A DNA stretch of 64,000 bases from Strix aluco. Lineage: Eukaryota; Chordata; Aves; Strigiformes; Strigidae. Under the pieces are notes generated by a model that made no database searches, was not told where the DNA came from, and saw only the letters and a program-made list of their open reading frames with translations. The DNA is taken from positions 558,001 through 622,000 of the forward strand of contig NC_133948.1 of assembly GCF_031877795.1 (NCBI RefSeq), in the 5' to 3' direction. The translations under genes and the position numbers were made by a program. Within the stretch, counting starts at the first letter, position 1; each line of letters begins with the position of its first letter. Below are positions 23,665 through 35,512 of this stretch, in pieces.

Positions 23665-26600
23665 ATGTTCGCGCTGGAGCAGTTCGAGCCGCAGAGCAGC
23701 AGCCGGAGCGGCGGGCAGGCGGAGCGGGGCTTCGGCCAGCCCGGACTCAGCATGAGCGCGCACTTCAAGGCGCCGGCCTTCCCCGGCGGCGGCCCGGCGG
23801 CCGTGGACCCGGCCCTGGGCGCGCTGGGCGAGCCGCCGCTCCTGGGCATGAACATGAGCCTGGCCGGGGACGCCTACGGCTTCCCGGGCCGCAGCCCCGC
23901 CGAGCTGCACGGCGCCGGCATGCAGCCGCCGGTGCACGGCTTCTTCGGCGGGCAGCAGCCGCACGGCGGCCCCGGCGGCGCCCACCACCCCCACCAGCAC
24001 CCCCCGCCCTTCGGCGGCAACTTCGGGCCCGACCCCGGCGCCTCCTGCGTGCACGGCGGCCGGCTGCTGGGCTACGGCGGCGCGCTGGGCGGGCAGACGG
24101 CGTTCGCCGACGGCTACGAGCACATGGCCGAGAGCCAGGGCGGCGAGGGCTTCGGGCAGCAGCGCCCCGGCAACCTGCCCGACTTCCAGCACCACAGCGC
24201 CGGCGCCTCCGGCCACGCCGTGCCGGCGCCCTGCCTGCCCCTCGACCAGTCCCCGAACCGCGCCGCCTCCTTCCACGGGCTGCCGGCCGCCGGCTCCTCC
24301 GAGCCCCACGGCCTGGAGCAGCGGCGGCTGCCCGCGCAGGGCGGCGTGGACTCGCTGGAATACAATTACTCCGGCGACGGCCCCGCCGCCGGCCACTTCG
24401 AGCTGCCCGTCTTCTCGCCGTCGGAGCCCGAGGGGCAGCTGCCGCACTACGGCGGCGGGCGGCAGGTGCCGGCGGGCGGCAGCTTCGCGGGGGCCCCCGC
24501 CCTGGCCCGGGCGCCGGGCATGGCCGTGGCCAAGGCGCACCCGCCGCCGCAGCAGCACGGGGTCTTCTTCGAGCGCTTCGGGGGAGCGCGGAAGATGTCG
24601 GCCGGCCTGGAGCCGGGGGCCAGCGCCAGGCACCCGCTGATGCAGCAGCAGCCGCCGCAACCGCCGCAGCAGCCGCCGGGCTTGCTGGCCAGACAGAACT
24701 CCTGCCCGCCAGCCATCCCTAGGCAACAGCAAACAGAAGCCAACGCTCCCAACCCCAACCTGCAGGACAATGGGCCCATAATGCAGAACCAGCATGCACA
24801 GTTTGAATACCCTATTCACAGACTGGAGAACAGGAATATGCATCCCTACACCGACCCCGTGTTTAATATGCAGCACCCTCCTCCGCAACAGCCACCAAAT
24901 CAAAGACTGCAGCACTTCGATGCCCCCTACGTGAGCGTCGCCAAGAGGCCACGGTTCGACTTCCCCGGCAACCCCGGCGTCGAGCGCTGCGCCTCCTGGG
25001 GCGGCGGCATGCACGGCCCTGCCATGGAGAGCCACCTCTCCCCGACGGCCTACCCCGGCCTGCCAGGCGAGTTCACCCCGCCGGCGCCCGAGGCCTTCGG
25101 GGGGCCGCTGCCACACGGCGGTCCCGAGCACCCGGCGCTGGCGCAGCGCCAGAACGCGGCCCTGGTGATGAAGCAGATGGCCTCGCGCAGCCAGCAGCGC
25201 CTGCGGCCGCCCAGCCTGCAGCAGCTGGGGCACCACGGCGAGGTGGGCCCGCCCGGCGGCCTGCCCCCGCCCGCCTTCGAGCGGGAGGCCGGCGGCGGCG
25301 GTGGCCGCGGCTTCGACCCGCCGGCGTCGCACCTGGCCCCCGACGGCGCCTGGTTCGCGGGGCCGCCGCCGCCCGGGGAGCTGCTGCCGCGGCGCATGGC
25401 GGCCCCGGGGCTGCCGGCCGAGGCGGCCCCCCACGAGCTGGGCCTGCAGCCGGGCGGTGCCGCTGTGCTGTTCCGGCCGGGCGCCGGCGGGCTGGGGCTG
25501 CAGGAGCCGCTGCGGATGGCGGGTGAGGGGCCGGCGCAGGCCTTGCCCTCGCCGGGCGTCCACCCGCCCTTTGCCCCTGCCATGGGCGGCCTCTCGCAGC
25601 TGCAGTCTCCGGGCGGCGGCGTGGCGCTGCCCACCGCCCCCGCCGAGCGCCGCGGCCCCGCCGACTTTGCCGCCCAGTCCGGCTTCCCCTTCGCGGCGGC
25701 GGCGCGGCAGCCGGCGGCCCACGGGGCTGCGCCCACCCTCAGCGCTTCGCCGGGGGCCTACCCGCCACCCCCGCCCGAGTTCCCCCCGCCGCCGCCGCCG
25801 CGGCCCGCCACCAGCAAGCTGGGCGCCCTCTCGCTGGGCTCCTTCAGCAAGCCGGCCAGCAAGGACAACGTCTTCGGGCAGAGCTGCCTGGCCGCGCTCT
25901 CCACCGCCTGCCAGAACATGATCGCCAGCCTGGGCGCCCCCAACCTCAACGTCACCTTCAACAAGAAGAGCCCGGCCGAGGCCAAGCGCAAGCTCAGCCA
26001 GGCCGAGCCCGACCCGCCGCCGCCCACCGCCCCGGACTACTTCCCGGCAGGGCCGCCGGCGGGCGGGGGCGGCACGGGCAAGGCGGTGGGTGCTGCCCCA
26101 CTGCTGCCCGCCGAGAGCAGCCTCTCGCCCGGCTTCGCGCTGGAGCCGGCGGCTGGCGGCGAGGGGAAGGCGGGCGGCGGGCGGGGGCGGGGCCGCCGGA
26201 AACGGGACAGCGGGCACGTCAGCCCCGGCAACTTCTTCGAGAAGTTCTCGGCCACGGAGGGTGGTGGGGCCGGCGTCAGCCCGGGGCAGCCGGCGGGGCC
26301 GGCGGCGGCGGGGGGCCCACCGGGGGCCGCGGGCGCGGAGCGCGGCGGGGGCACCCCCCACGACAAGCCCCTGACCTCGCCCTCCTGGGGCAAGGGCGGC
26401 GAGCTGCTGCTGGGGGAGCAGCCCGACCTGATGTCCTCCCTGGACAGCGGCATCCAGAGCGTGACCAAGTCAGACGGCAGCTCCCCGCACGTGGACTTTC
26501 CCGACGAGGTCAGCACCAGCTACGGCAACGAGGACGAGGTGTCCTCCAGCTCCGACAACGCCGCCTCCAAGCCCACCCGCAGCCCGCTGCTGGGCGGCTC

Positions 26601-27097
26601 GCCCAAGCTGCCCCGCGGGGAGCACGCACTTCTCAACGGACAGAAGCCCCTGGCCCTCGGCCTCCTCAGTACGTCTACCTCGACCCCCGACAGCTACGGG
26701 CTGAGCACCACGGCGGGCGCCCACCCCGGCACGCCGAGCATGGAGCAGGTGCGGACCCCCACCAGCACCTCGGCCCAGGACGAGATCCACCCCCTGGAGA
26801 TCCTGCAGGCGCAGATCCAGCTCCAGCGGCAGCAGTTCAGCATCTCGGAAGACCAGCCCTTGGGGCTGAAGAGCAAGAAGGGGGAGTGCGCGGGGCAGAA
26901 CGGGGACAGCGACCTGGGCAGCTGCTGCTCGGAGGGCGTCAAGGGCGCCATGAGCACCATCGACCTGGACTCCCTGATGGCGGAGCACAACTCCACCTGG
27001 TACCTGCCCGGCGAGAAGGCCCTGATGGAGGGGCAGGAGGAGGACAAGCCCATGGCGCCCTGGGAGAAGCCCAAGCCCCTGAACCCCAGCAAAGAAG
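23665..27097 (+). CDS. MN1 exon 1: transcriptional co-regulator, residues 1-1144
   Basis: MN1 is a nuclear, mostly disordered transcriptional co-regulator, known for work with p300 and nuclear receptors, for craniofacial development and for the MN1-ETV6 leukaemia fusion. The start (MFALEQFEP) matches the human N-terminus and has A at -3. Islands shared with human MN1: residues 30-62 ([16 protein letters not shown]), 193-205 ([13 protein letters not shown]), 299-311 ([13 protein letters not shown]), 343-353 ([11 protein letters not shown]), 376-432 ending in KRPRF, 717-778 ([11 protein letters not shown], then [20 protein letters not shown]), a basic [10 protein letters not shown] at 839-848 (likely nuclear localisation), and 1039-1130 ([31 protein letters not shown]). 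The long mammalian polyGln before RQNAAL (495-500) is absent. The exon ends AAAGAAG at 27097, phase 1; with exon 2 the protein is 1205 residues, against 1320 in human. Confidence 0.96.
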
Positions 27098-27540
27098 GTA
27101 TCGGTCGTCCCGCGCGGGTGCTGGCCCACGGCGGGGGGGGAGCGGGCTGCTCGGGGAAGGGGACGCCGGGCACACGCTGGCCCCGGACCCTCTCCGCCGC
27201 TGGTGGTGACCTCGGTGGGTGCCGGTTGCCTGCCCGCACCGGGCTGGGGCTGCGGGATGCCGGGTGGCTCTGCCGGCGCGGCCAGCGGCGGGGAGGGAGC
27301 GGCGGCTGACGGCGGCCCCGCGGCGGTCTGTGCCCCGTCCCCATCGCGCCTCCCGCGAGCGGCCCCCCGAGGGCTCTCGAGGTGCTGAGCAGGGGGCTCC
27401 CGGCGGAGCCCCAGCCGGTCTCTGGGCCCTGGGGTGCCGTGGAGGGGGGCTGCCGGGCGTGGGGTGCCGAGGAGGGGGCTCCCGCAGAGCCCCGTGCCGG
27501 CCGATCCTGCCAGGCATTTCGCCCAAACTGTTACAGAGAT
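27098..27540 (+). other. Start of MN1 intron, still CpG-rich and open to 27309
   Basis: The donor is G|GTATCG, which lacks the usual G at +5. Without splicing the MN1 frame continues for 70 codons (Gly/Arg/Ala-rich) to a TGA ending at 27309, so a read-through product would have 1214 residues. After about 27540 the composition turns AT-rich. Confidence 0.7.
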
Positions 27541-27932
27541 TTAACGTTGAAAATGCGTTTGTTAGCGGGGCTGTCCCCCCGATTCCAGGTGTTTCCCTAC
27601 CAGCAGTGCAATACTGAACTGAAAGGCTCTTAACGTGTTTTTTTTTCCTTTAATAGAAAGTCAGTTTAAAATAAGGCTCTGGGTCTACTGGTGTAAAACT
27701 CGCTTAGTTGACAGATGTTTAATTTCGACATTAGTTGTCATTCTTGATCCTTCCCCGTGTCTAGAGGGCATCATAATTCCCCAAGCTCAGGAAAAAATAT
27801 TTTAATGGAAAGCCCTCTATTATAAAAGCTGTTTAAGATAAAGATGATTATAGATTCAATTGGTTTCTATTTTATCTTATCAAAAGCGTATTTTCCAAAC
27901 TGCCTGACCCTGTGTGCGAATATTACAATAGA

Positions 27933-27951
27933 TGCACGTGCAGGTACCTGC
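27933..27951. promoter_or_regulatory. Two overlapping palindromes with E-boxes
   Basis: TGCACGTGCA (27933-27942, centre CACGTG) overlaps GCAGGTACCTGC (27940-27951), which contains back-to-back CAGGTA and TACCTG, the ZEB/SNAI-type E-box. It lies about 840 bp into the intron, close to the CpG island edge. Confidence 0.4.
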
Positions 27952-28578
27952 CGTATGAATGCACGCAGGCAATTTTTTGATGTGCTATAAGTACACGTGT
28001 GTAATTTATGCAATATAAACTCATTATTTGTGCCTAGGAAAGTTGATGTTTTGGTACCGCTAGCTAGTTTGAAATCGGTTTCAGTACATCTGGTGGTACA
28101 GACTGACTTTTTACAGTCCTCTGCATTTTGTAATTTCACGAAGAAAGGTGTTGGGAGAATCAAAAGGGAGCTGGTTTGAAAACTGAGCAATTTCCTACCC
28201 CCAGTTCTGGTTGGCTTTCCAGCTTTGGCTTTCTGAAGCGTGAATCCTAGCCCCCACGGTTTGTCTCTTTGTTCATGTTTAATGCCCAGCGCAGGAGACT
28301 CTCATTTCAAGCGGGAGTGTTTAGCATGCACAGCAGACTCTATGAAGCCCATCAGCATTCTCCATGCTTCACCCAGGCAAGGACATAAATTGGTTTGTTT
28401 GGGGCCCTTCTTTTCCATTTTTAAATGGAGTTGCACACAGCATCCTTCCTGGCCCCTTCTCTTTTATTGTTTCTTGTACACAACATCTAGATCTGACTGG
28501 ATCAATAGCTAGTTAGCACAAATCACAGTTCCTGTCACTTCTACCTTGGCAGACTCGAACACATATATACGTTCTCTC

Positions 28579-28654
28579 ACAACACACACGCACCCCCCGT
28601 TCTGCGTGCACTCTCACACACACACACGCATACAGATACGCAGATCCACACACC
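28579..28654. repeat. Imperfect CA-rich repeat
   Basis: CA units are interrupted by CG and CC, for example CACACACACGCATACAGATACG. Confidence 0.75.
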
Positions 28655-30299
28655 GTGCTGTATTTAGAAATCGGTTATAAAAGAGTTACTTATTCCTTAG
28701 ATCTTAATTTCATGGATCAAAAAAAAAAAAAAATCCTGAGCAGTGATTTAATCCGGAACAGCACATTTATTAAAAGTGTAGTTTGGTTTAAAATTATGTA
28801 TATTTTGTGTATATGTGTCATATGGAGCGATGCTTTCTTTAACGTCTTTAACAGCACTCCTACGTTGACTTTGATCACCGCTATTCTTAGTAACATCTAG
28901 TGAAATAAGTCATTGCTTTCTGGTCGTGATAACCACAATGTTGCTGTTAAAACAGTTCATCACTTGGAAGGAAAACCATTTAATCAGCGTTCCTATATAA
29001 GGATATGTTTTAGTATTTCAGAGGCTTAACATAAAATAGCAAACCAGTTTTACAACAATGCATAGAGGCACTCATTTTGTTTCACACTTTAGTCACTTGA
29101 AGGGTTTGAATGGGCTGGTTCTTTGGATGAGGAAATTCATATAGACCAGCAGAGAATTTACTTTAACTGTTGTTGGAAGTGATAAAGATACAATAGGTGA
29201 GACAAAACAAGCTGTTCTCCTCAGTTAGTAGAAATAATTTAACTTCACATTGCCATACCCCCGAATGTTTGAAACTGTGTTTAAGAAAAGGCTTTATTTA
29301 TCCAGTGACTGAGATTTTAAACCGTTTAGCCGACTGGGATTTGCATCCGTGGTGTTTGTTGGGGCAGTTCCCCGGTGGACGCGTGCAGGGTGAACGCGCA
29401 GGCTTCAGGCAGCGCTCCTCCAAATTTCAAGCAGTTCCTAAATGTGCTTAACGCTGCGCCAGGGGAGTGTTCACCATTTCGCAGCGCTGCGCGGTGTTAT
29501 TGAGAGGGAGATTAGCCATTAGACCCAAGTTCCCCCACCGACACACAGGCGTTGCTGGTGGGCTTCTTAATTACACCTGCCGCGATGGGAGGGAGGCGTT
29601 GGGTGATTTATTCCCATTGTGGCACCGCCGTGATCCGCACCCGCGGCGCCGCAGGCTCCGGGCAGGGCGGAGGGGGGGTGGCGGGTGTCGGGGGCCCGTT
29701 CTCCCTCAGCGTGGCGGCCGCCCTCCCGCTGCCCCCTCCCGCGCCGCGGAGCCCATGCCGGGACCGGAGGCTCCAGCTCCGCTGCCGGCCGTGGAGGGGC
29801 AGCTTCGGAAGGGACAGGCTCCCCAAAACGCAGCGGAATCGGGAACTTTTCCAATACTCTGTTATTGCCCAGATTACTGGGGGAAACAACTTGTTTGAGT
29901 TGTTTTAATAGCTGGTCCGATTCCTTATAGCTCATCTCTTTTTTTTTTCATAATGGCATTAAAATGATTTGCTAGTACCTAGCGGTCGGTGTGAGCTGAG
30001 TTTTAAAGGTAGATGGGAGCAGATAACGTTCTTTCAGGCACCTGTGCTGTACACGTACACACCCACAGCCTTCAGCGATAGCCTTCAGCCAGTTCTGTGC
30101 ATGTGTTCTCATTTTGTTTCTGAATTTAACATTATTAATGCTGGCTGGACGTTGCTCGTCGCTGTAACGCGATTTTCCGTAACGAGTTTTCTCTGATACA
30201 TTGTACATCTTGTACTATTGTGTTTCATGTGAAGCAACTGAGAGTTTGGTTTTTTCCCCAAAAATGTTTTCTAGAATTTAATGTTTTCCCCTGCCATGC

Positions 30300-30376
30300 A
30301 GCTAGAGCTGGGAGGGAGATACAGTAATACTGAGCCTAGAGAGGTCGTGTTGGCTTCCAACACTGCAGCTCTAGCT
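30300..30376. repeat. 11-bp inverted repeat enclosing a second hairpin
   Basis: AGCTAGAGCTG (30300-30310) pairs exactly with CAGCTCTAGCT (30366-30376). Between them, GTGTTGG (30347-30353) pairs exactly with CCAACAC (30357-30363) around CTT. A small odd palindrome, CAGTAATACTG, also lies inside. Its function is unknown. Confidence 0.75.
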
Positions 30377-33300
30377 AACAAAGAATAACCAGATCAAATT
30401 CACTTAAAAACCCAGGGCCAGTTTAATGGGGTTTTGCTTTGCCTGGTTTGACTGAGCCAGAACAATTTCCCCTTCAGTGAAATGTTGATTAGTATTCTCT
30501 AGAAACCCAGTAATTAAGTGCTGGTGGGGTTTTGTTTTTAGTTTTTAATTCAGATTTTGAAGGTCCCATACTGGAGATGTCAGGTGAAGACATCAATATG
30601 TAACCTAGAACCATGCAGGTGCTGGCTGGAAAAAAATGAGAACATATTCAGTTGCTTGGTGGCCGTTGGGCTCGTCTGTCCAAGCTGATGGGCACGTGTA
30701 GTGCAGCACAGTTAGTTTTCATCTTTGAGTTTTTGTTAATATTTCATCGTAACACTGAACCTATCATTTGAATTAGCCAGCAGGCCAAAACTCTTGATGA
30801 AGCAGTATGTAACATCTGCAAATTACTACCAAATACATTAACAAAGGTCAAATTTGGTCCAGATGCGGCTAGGAGCCTTTGTTTTCTTTCTTTTCCTAGT
30901 ATGCTCTGCTGCGTGCTTTTATTTTAAATACTGCTAAATTCTTTTAGAGGCTTTACCAAGGGACTAGGTTTGTTTACTGAGACAGAGTTTGTCAGACCTC
31001 TTGTGAGGTATTTCAAACACTTACATATCGTTGAAAGCAATATGTGATTTGGAAGGGGCTTGTACTGTCGTAAGGCTTGCTGGAAATGAGTTCACTGATG
31101 AAGCTCAGCGCACTTGCAGCAATGGAGCTGTGATTCCCCATGCTGCTTTGTTTGCTTGAAAGGGATGTTTAAACTTACACAAGGAATTTTAACAGTTACT
31201 GAAAAAAATGCTATTGCCTTTGCCAAGAAGTTACGTGATACACTCCACAGATATGAAATACACATCTTTAATAAATGATCTGGATTAGCATGCAGATTTA
31301 TGAGGAAAGAATACTCCCGTTGCATATCGTAGGAGAGAGTTCAGTGTGCATTTGGGTTTAACGTGATCTTTTAAACTCTTTTGACCTGTTCAAAAAAAAT
31401 AAATCGAGAGGTTGCCCCTGCTTGACTTGGCTTCATGTGAATGACAGTAATACTCTATTGTTTACTTTGACCGACTATCATTTTTAATATTTTCTAGCAG
31501 TAAATGGTCCTGTTTAGAAATGTTTTCCTTTGTTTTATAAACATTCTGCAGCAGTGTGTTTGTAGACCTTTATGGCAAATATTAGAGAAGGCAAGGGGCA
31601 GAGTTTTCAATAGTATTTGCTATTGCTGCTGTAATGCACGAAGATATTTAATGCAGAAAGTGTGTGAATTTATTGGCATTTCAGTAACTACCATAGGCAC
31701 TCTGCCTTCTGTCTGTCTATGAATTTTAGGTCTTTAGATTTACCAGTTCTGCTCATTTTAGTGGACAGTCTAGCTGTATTTGAATTAATGCAAATCACAA
31801 ATTTGGTTTGCGTCATGACGACTTTTTACCAAAGTCTGTTGTTTTATAGTGGCACGTTTAGTTGTGAGGTTCGTTTTAACTGGTTTGTTTTTCTGCACGC
31901 TTAGTGTGAGAGAGTGCATGAGACAGACTTTGGGGGATACATTTCTTGAACTTGGTGTGTGAATGTGCTTCAGATCTTTACATATGCTGTAAAAGGAAAT
32001 GAATTAGACTTTATAAATGAGCTTAGGTGACAGCATAGATTTATTCTGACACCATGTCTGCTCTTAATTTTTAACGTGCAATACCTGTTTTTTTTACCAA
32101 TGACCTAGTGGAATGCTCAGCCATAAAACTGCAAATAATTTTTTACTAAAAAACATTATTAATCAGCAATACCTACAGATACAGTTTGTTGTTGCTTGTA
32201 TAGAGCAAAGGGTAAGGCATTAAACGAAAGTCTAACCTAAAAGGATACAGGCTGCTTTTATTTGTAACAGCTGACTCCCAGCTCCTGCAATGTTCTGTAC
32301 CAGGGAGAGGTTTTGGTACAGCAAAATGTCTTTATGTGGCCATATAAAATTTTAGTACTAGACAAATTACTGTACATTTTTAGTCTGTGGTTTCTTGTGT
32401 ATTCTATTAAATACAAGTGTGAGTAGAGTATCCACAGAAAGTGTAAAGCCGGCTCTAAAATGAATCTTCAGGTGGCCTAACACATATGCTTTTTTAATGC
32501 TAAATTTACTGAAATACCATAAACAGTTTGATTACGTACTTCCTAGAGCACACTGAGAATAGCGAGACCAGTCACACTGGGGGCAGTGGGATCCTTTCCT
32601 GTTTTGCCGCCAGCGTGAAGCAGATCGTCCTTCACGTGTTCGGGCCGGGGCGCCCGGTACGCGGCGGCACCGATAACGGCACCAGGCACCCGCCTGGCCG
32701 CTGCGGCCGCTGCCCAGCCCGCCGCCCGCTTTCCGTCAAACTGCTCTGGCTTTCCCACGGAAAAAATCTAAGCCCTGGAGCAGAACAAAGCTGGCACCTG
32801 TAAATACACCTTAGAGTGTGCAGGACGTTTTTAAGATTGATCTGTTGGGTTTTTTTAAACACAGCATTAGTCTTGTTTCATTTATTTGAGGGTTGTTTTT
32901 AGAAGAGAGAGCTTCCGTTCATGAGGTATATTTAGAACATGGCTTGCTCGTGCACTTCCTCGGCACCAGTTCTTGGGTGAGGGACACAGGGCAGGGAACC
33001 CCATCGAAATTAAATAGGTGAAGCTGTGGAATCTTCCAGGAAATTCAAGGTCTGCCCTGACTTTCCTGATCTTGGTTAGATTTCTCAACTTTTAAAATGT
33101 AAATCTGAATTTTTTGCTCTTCTGTAGGCAGACTCGGTTTGCACATAGTGATAACATGACTAGCTTATGTGAAAACACTGATTTTTTTTGCAGTTAGCTA
33201 CTTTTCCTTTGCAAAACACTTTTGTGTTGGTGCAGTTAAAACATTACGAATTATTCGTGACCTTTTTTAACGCTATTTTTTTTTTTTTTACAAATTTAAA

Positions 33301-35282
33301 TATATGTTATGGATTATGTGCCAATGTTCCTAAGTCAAATAACTTTTAAATTTAAAGCTGAGAATTGAACAGCTGGAGGTCTAATCCATTAATTTTTACA
33401 AGCTGACTTTCTTAATACTTCAAAGAGAACATCTGAGATGATACTGCTTTGCTACTCCCCTCCTCAGCACCCCTTGTTCTCCTCTCCCCCCCAGCACCCT
33501 CTCTTCTAAGTCCTCATGTTCTGCTCTTCTCCTGGCAAATGACAAAAGCATATGTACACAGGGAATGCATTTTCCTGAGTTGATGTAGTAAGCTGTAAGA
33601 CTTGATGATCTACAAATGTACCCTCTTTGTGTTGCGCTTTTCATCTATATACTGATGCAAAAAATATTGTGGTTACTGCTTTTCTAAGCAGTCTTCTCCC
33701 TTGTACTTGAGTTCTCATTTTTTGTAACAGTACAAGCGTTATCACAAGAGTATTTGTGTTCTGGGCTCGTGCACAGTCGAGACACCTGACTCAAACCTAG
33801 AGTGCATCCCTTGTCCGTAGGGCTGGGGCTGATCCATGCTGGCCATTTTTAAAGTTTTTCCAAGTTTTGTCTTGCCCCTGTTAGACGAGAACTGCTTTAT
33901 CACATCTTATGATTTCACTCCCCAGGATGCACATATGCATCAGTCACAGGAAGCTCCTGAGAATGAGCCGTTTCTCATCTGCATGCTTAACTTCTGCTGG
34001 GAGCCTTTAGTTGTGCAATTTACGTCTGTTTGTTTTCAATTTTAGGATATCTATTTATGTCAGTTTAGTATTTTAACATAAAAACACAGTGCATGACACT
34101 GCGCCGTCTAAATTTTTATTAGCTTTTAAGATTTGTCTAAAGATGCTTTTTTTGGTTTGGTAAGCAGAAATCTGGTTACGTTTAAGTGCTGCTTTGATAG
34201 ATTTTTTACATAAAAATAAATACAGTTTATTTGAGTTTAAACACAGACAACATGTGTGTGAGCTCTGAAGGGCTACTCTGGTTCTCTAGTGCGGTGTTGT
34301 GTTGGGGATGGTGCTGCAGCCTCGCTCCAATGGCCAGTTTGTCTGAACTTTTGGATATTTATCTTTTCTTCCCCCACCCCGTTTGGAGCATTTAAAAAGT
34401 GAGATGAGGAAACTGAGTTGCTGCCTTTGTTTCTTTTGACCCTCTTGCCTTCAGTTCTGACCACTGGCCCTTGAGGACTTGATACTCTTGATCACAGAAA
34501 AGCCTGTAATCAGTCAGTAGTTGGGAGACAGCATTTTTTTGTGGTAAAATATATGTTTTCAGAGTTAAGTCTGCATTTAATTAATTTTGCGAATTAGTAT
34601 TCACAAAATATTAGAAAGCATTTGTATTGCTAATAGAAAGATCATCCTGAGGCTGAGGAAGCACAGTTAATTGAAAAAGCAGCCATTTGTAAAGTGAAGA
34701 AAATTTTAAAACATTTCATACCCTAATTAAGAATATACTTCTGATTTAAAATTGAGAATATTAATTTGCTGTGTGAAGCAAATACACTAAAAAACCCTGG
34801 AAACAGTCATATCCTTCCTTCCTCCTCTTAATACTCTCCCAAAATGCAGTTTAAGAAGAAAGGCATGACTTTTTTTTTTTTTTTTAATGTAGCCTGAAAC
34901 CATTTTGCTAGAAAGATGTAAATTGATCTATTAACATAGGAAATGAAGGCTGGGCTGGGGTTATTATCTGGTCAGAATTTTAGGCTCTCTTTCCTAGAAA
35001 AATCTTCCACTAATTTTTTTGGGGGGAGTGTGTATAATCTTCCCCTATAGTGACATTTTAAAGCCCTTTGGTCTTGGGTAGGAGCAGTCACGTGGAGCAG
35101 AGGATGCTGTAGATGAAGGATGTCTGAGAGACGCAGATGCGAACGCATTGCGAGCAGGGCCGGGTCCCCGGGGACCAGGGCTGAGCGTTCCCTCCCATCC
35201 ACTGCTGGAGGTGATGCTCCGATTGTCTGTCGGGTGAAAACAGGCGGAGAGGGAACGTCTGCCTGCCTGAGTGTTCCCGTCT

Positions 35283-35512
35283 CCTGGCTAGATGGCACAG
35301 TCGGTCAAGTCATTACCATCGCACTTATGGATACTTGGGTTTGTGTTTGATTTAGATCGCAGTAGAGACTGTGTTCAGGTCCTGCTCTATTATTATTTTT
35401 ATTATTTAAGATCATATTTATTGCATCATAAATTGACACGGTGCTTTAGAAACCTGGGAGACGTTCCCACTGCTAAAGATTTACAGTCCAAATGAGATAA
35501 ACCAGATGTCGT
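35283..35512 (+). mobile_element. Ancient tRNA-derived SINE (MIR/CORE-like), worn
   Basis: The left end resembles a tRNA gene head: an A-box-like TGGCACAGTCGG at 35293-35304 and, about 40 nt on, a B-box-like GTGTTTGATTT at 35343-35353. A TATTATTATTTTTATTA stretch follows, then a right part (ACGGTGCTTTAGAAAC, GAGACGTTCCCACTGC, AGATTTACAGTCCAAAT) like the end of old amniote MIR-type elements. No target-site duplication is clear. The family was assigned from memory. Confidence 0.45.

Larger units (their letters stand above)
21340..27540 (+). promoter_or_regulatory. MN1 CpG island
   Basis: GC content and CpG density rise sharply from about 21340 and stay high through the promoter, leader and all of exon 1, falling after about 27540. 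The only clear break is an AT-rich island at about 22504-22790. GC-box-like runs (GGGGCGGGG, CCCCGCCC) are frequent. A CpG-island promoter fits a developmental regulator such as MN1. The edges were judged by eye. Confidence 0.8.
27541..35282 (+). other. MN1 intron, first part
   Basis: Mainly AT-rich sequence with no recognisable exon. It contains overlapping E-box palindromes at 27933-27951, a CA-rich stretch at 28579-28654, a CpG-rich patch at about 29630-29810, the inverted repeat 30300-30376, and long AT-rich, TAAT-rich runs (about 30840-32520 and 33100-34960) that look like candidate conserved non-coding DNA. That last point is an impression only. Confidence 0.6.

Noticed and set aside
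23485-26361. A 958-codon open frame on the minus strand opposite MN1 exon 1
   Set aside because: It is opposite a real, very GC-rich coding exon where stop codons are rare on both strands. Its product is low-complexity Arg/Gly/Ala/Leu with no recognisable domain, and several other long minus-strand frames exist there for the same reason.
27098-27309. MN1 ending at the stop at 27309 as a single-exon gene of 1214 residues
   Set aside because: The conserved human C-terminus is found in phase at 58122-58306 behind a good acceptor, and the 70-residue tail has no similarity to MN1. Kept only as a possible read-through form.
30310-30335. A miR-200-like microRNA (the word TAATACTG)
   Set aside because: Only the 8-base seed word matches; the sequence after it differs and no suitable 20-25 bp precursor stem pairs with it.
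34399-34425. Second MIR fragment (GATGAGGAAACTGAG)
   Set aside because: Only about 15 bases match and the sequence on both sides does not follow the MIR order; too short to claim.
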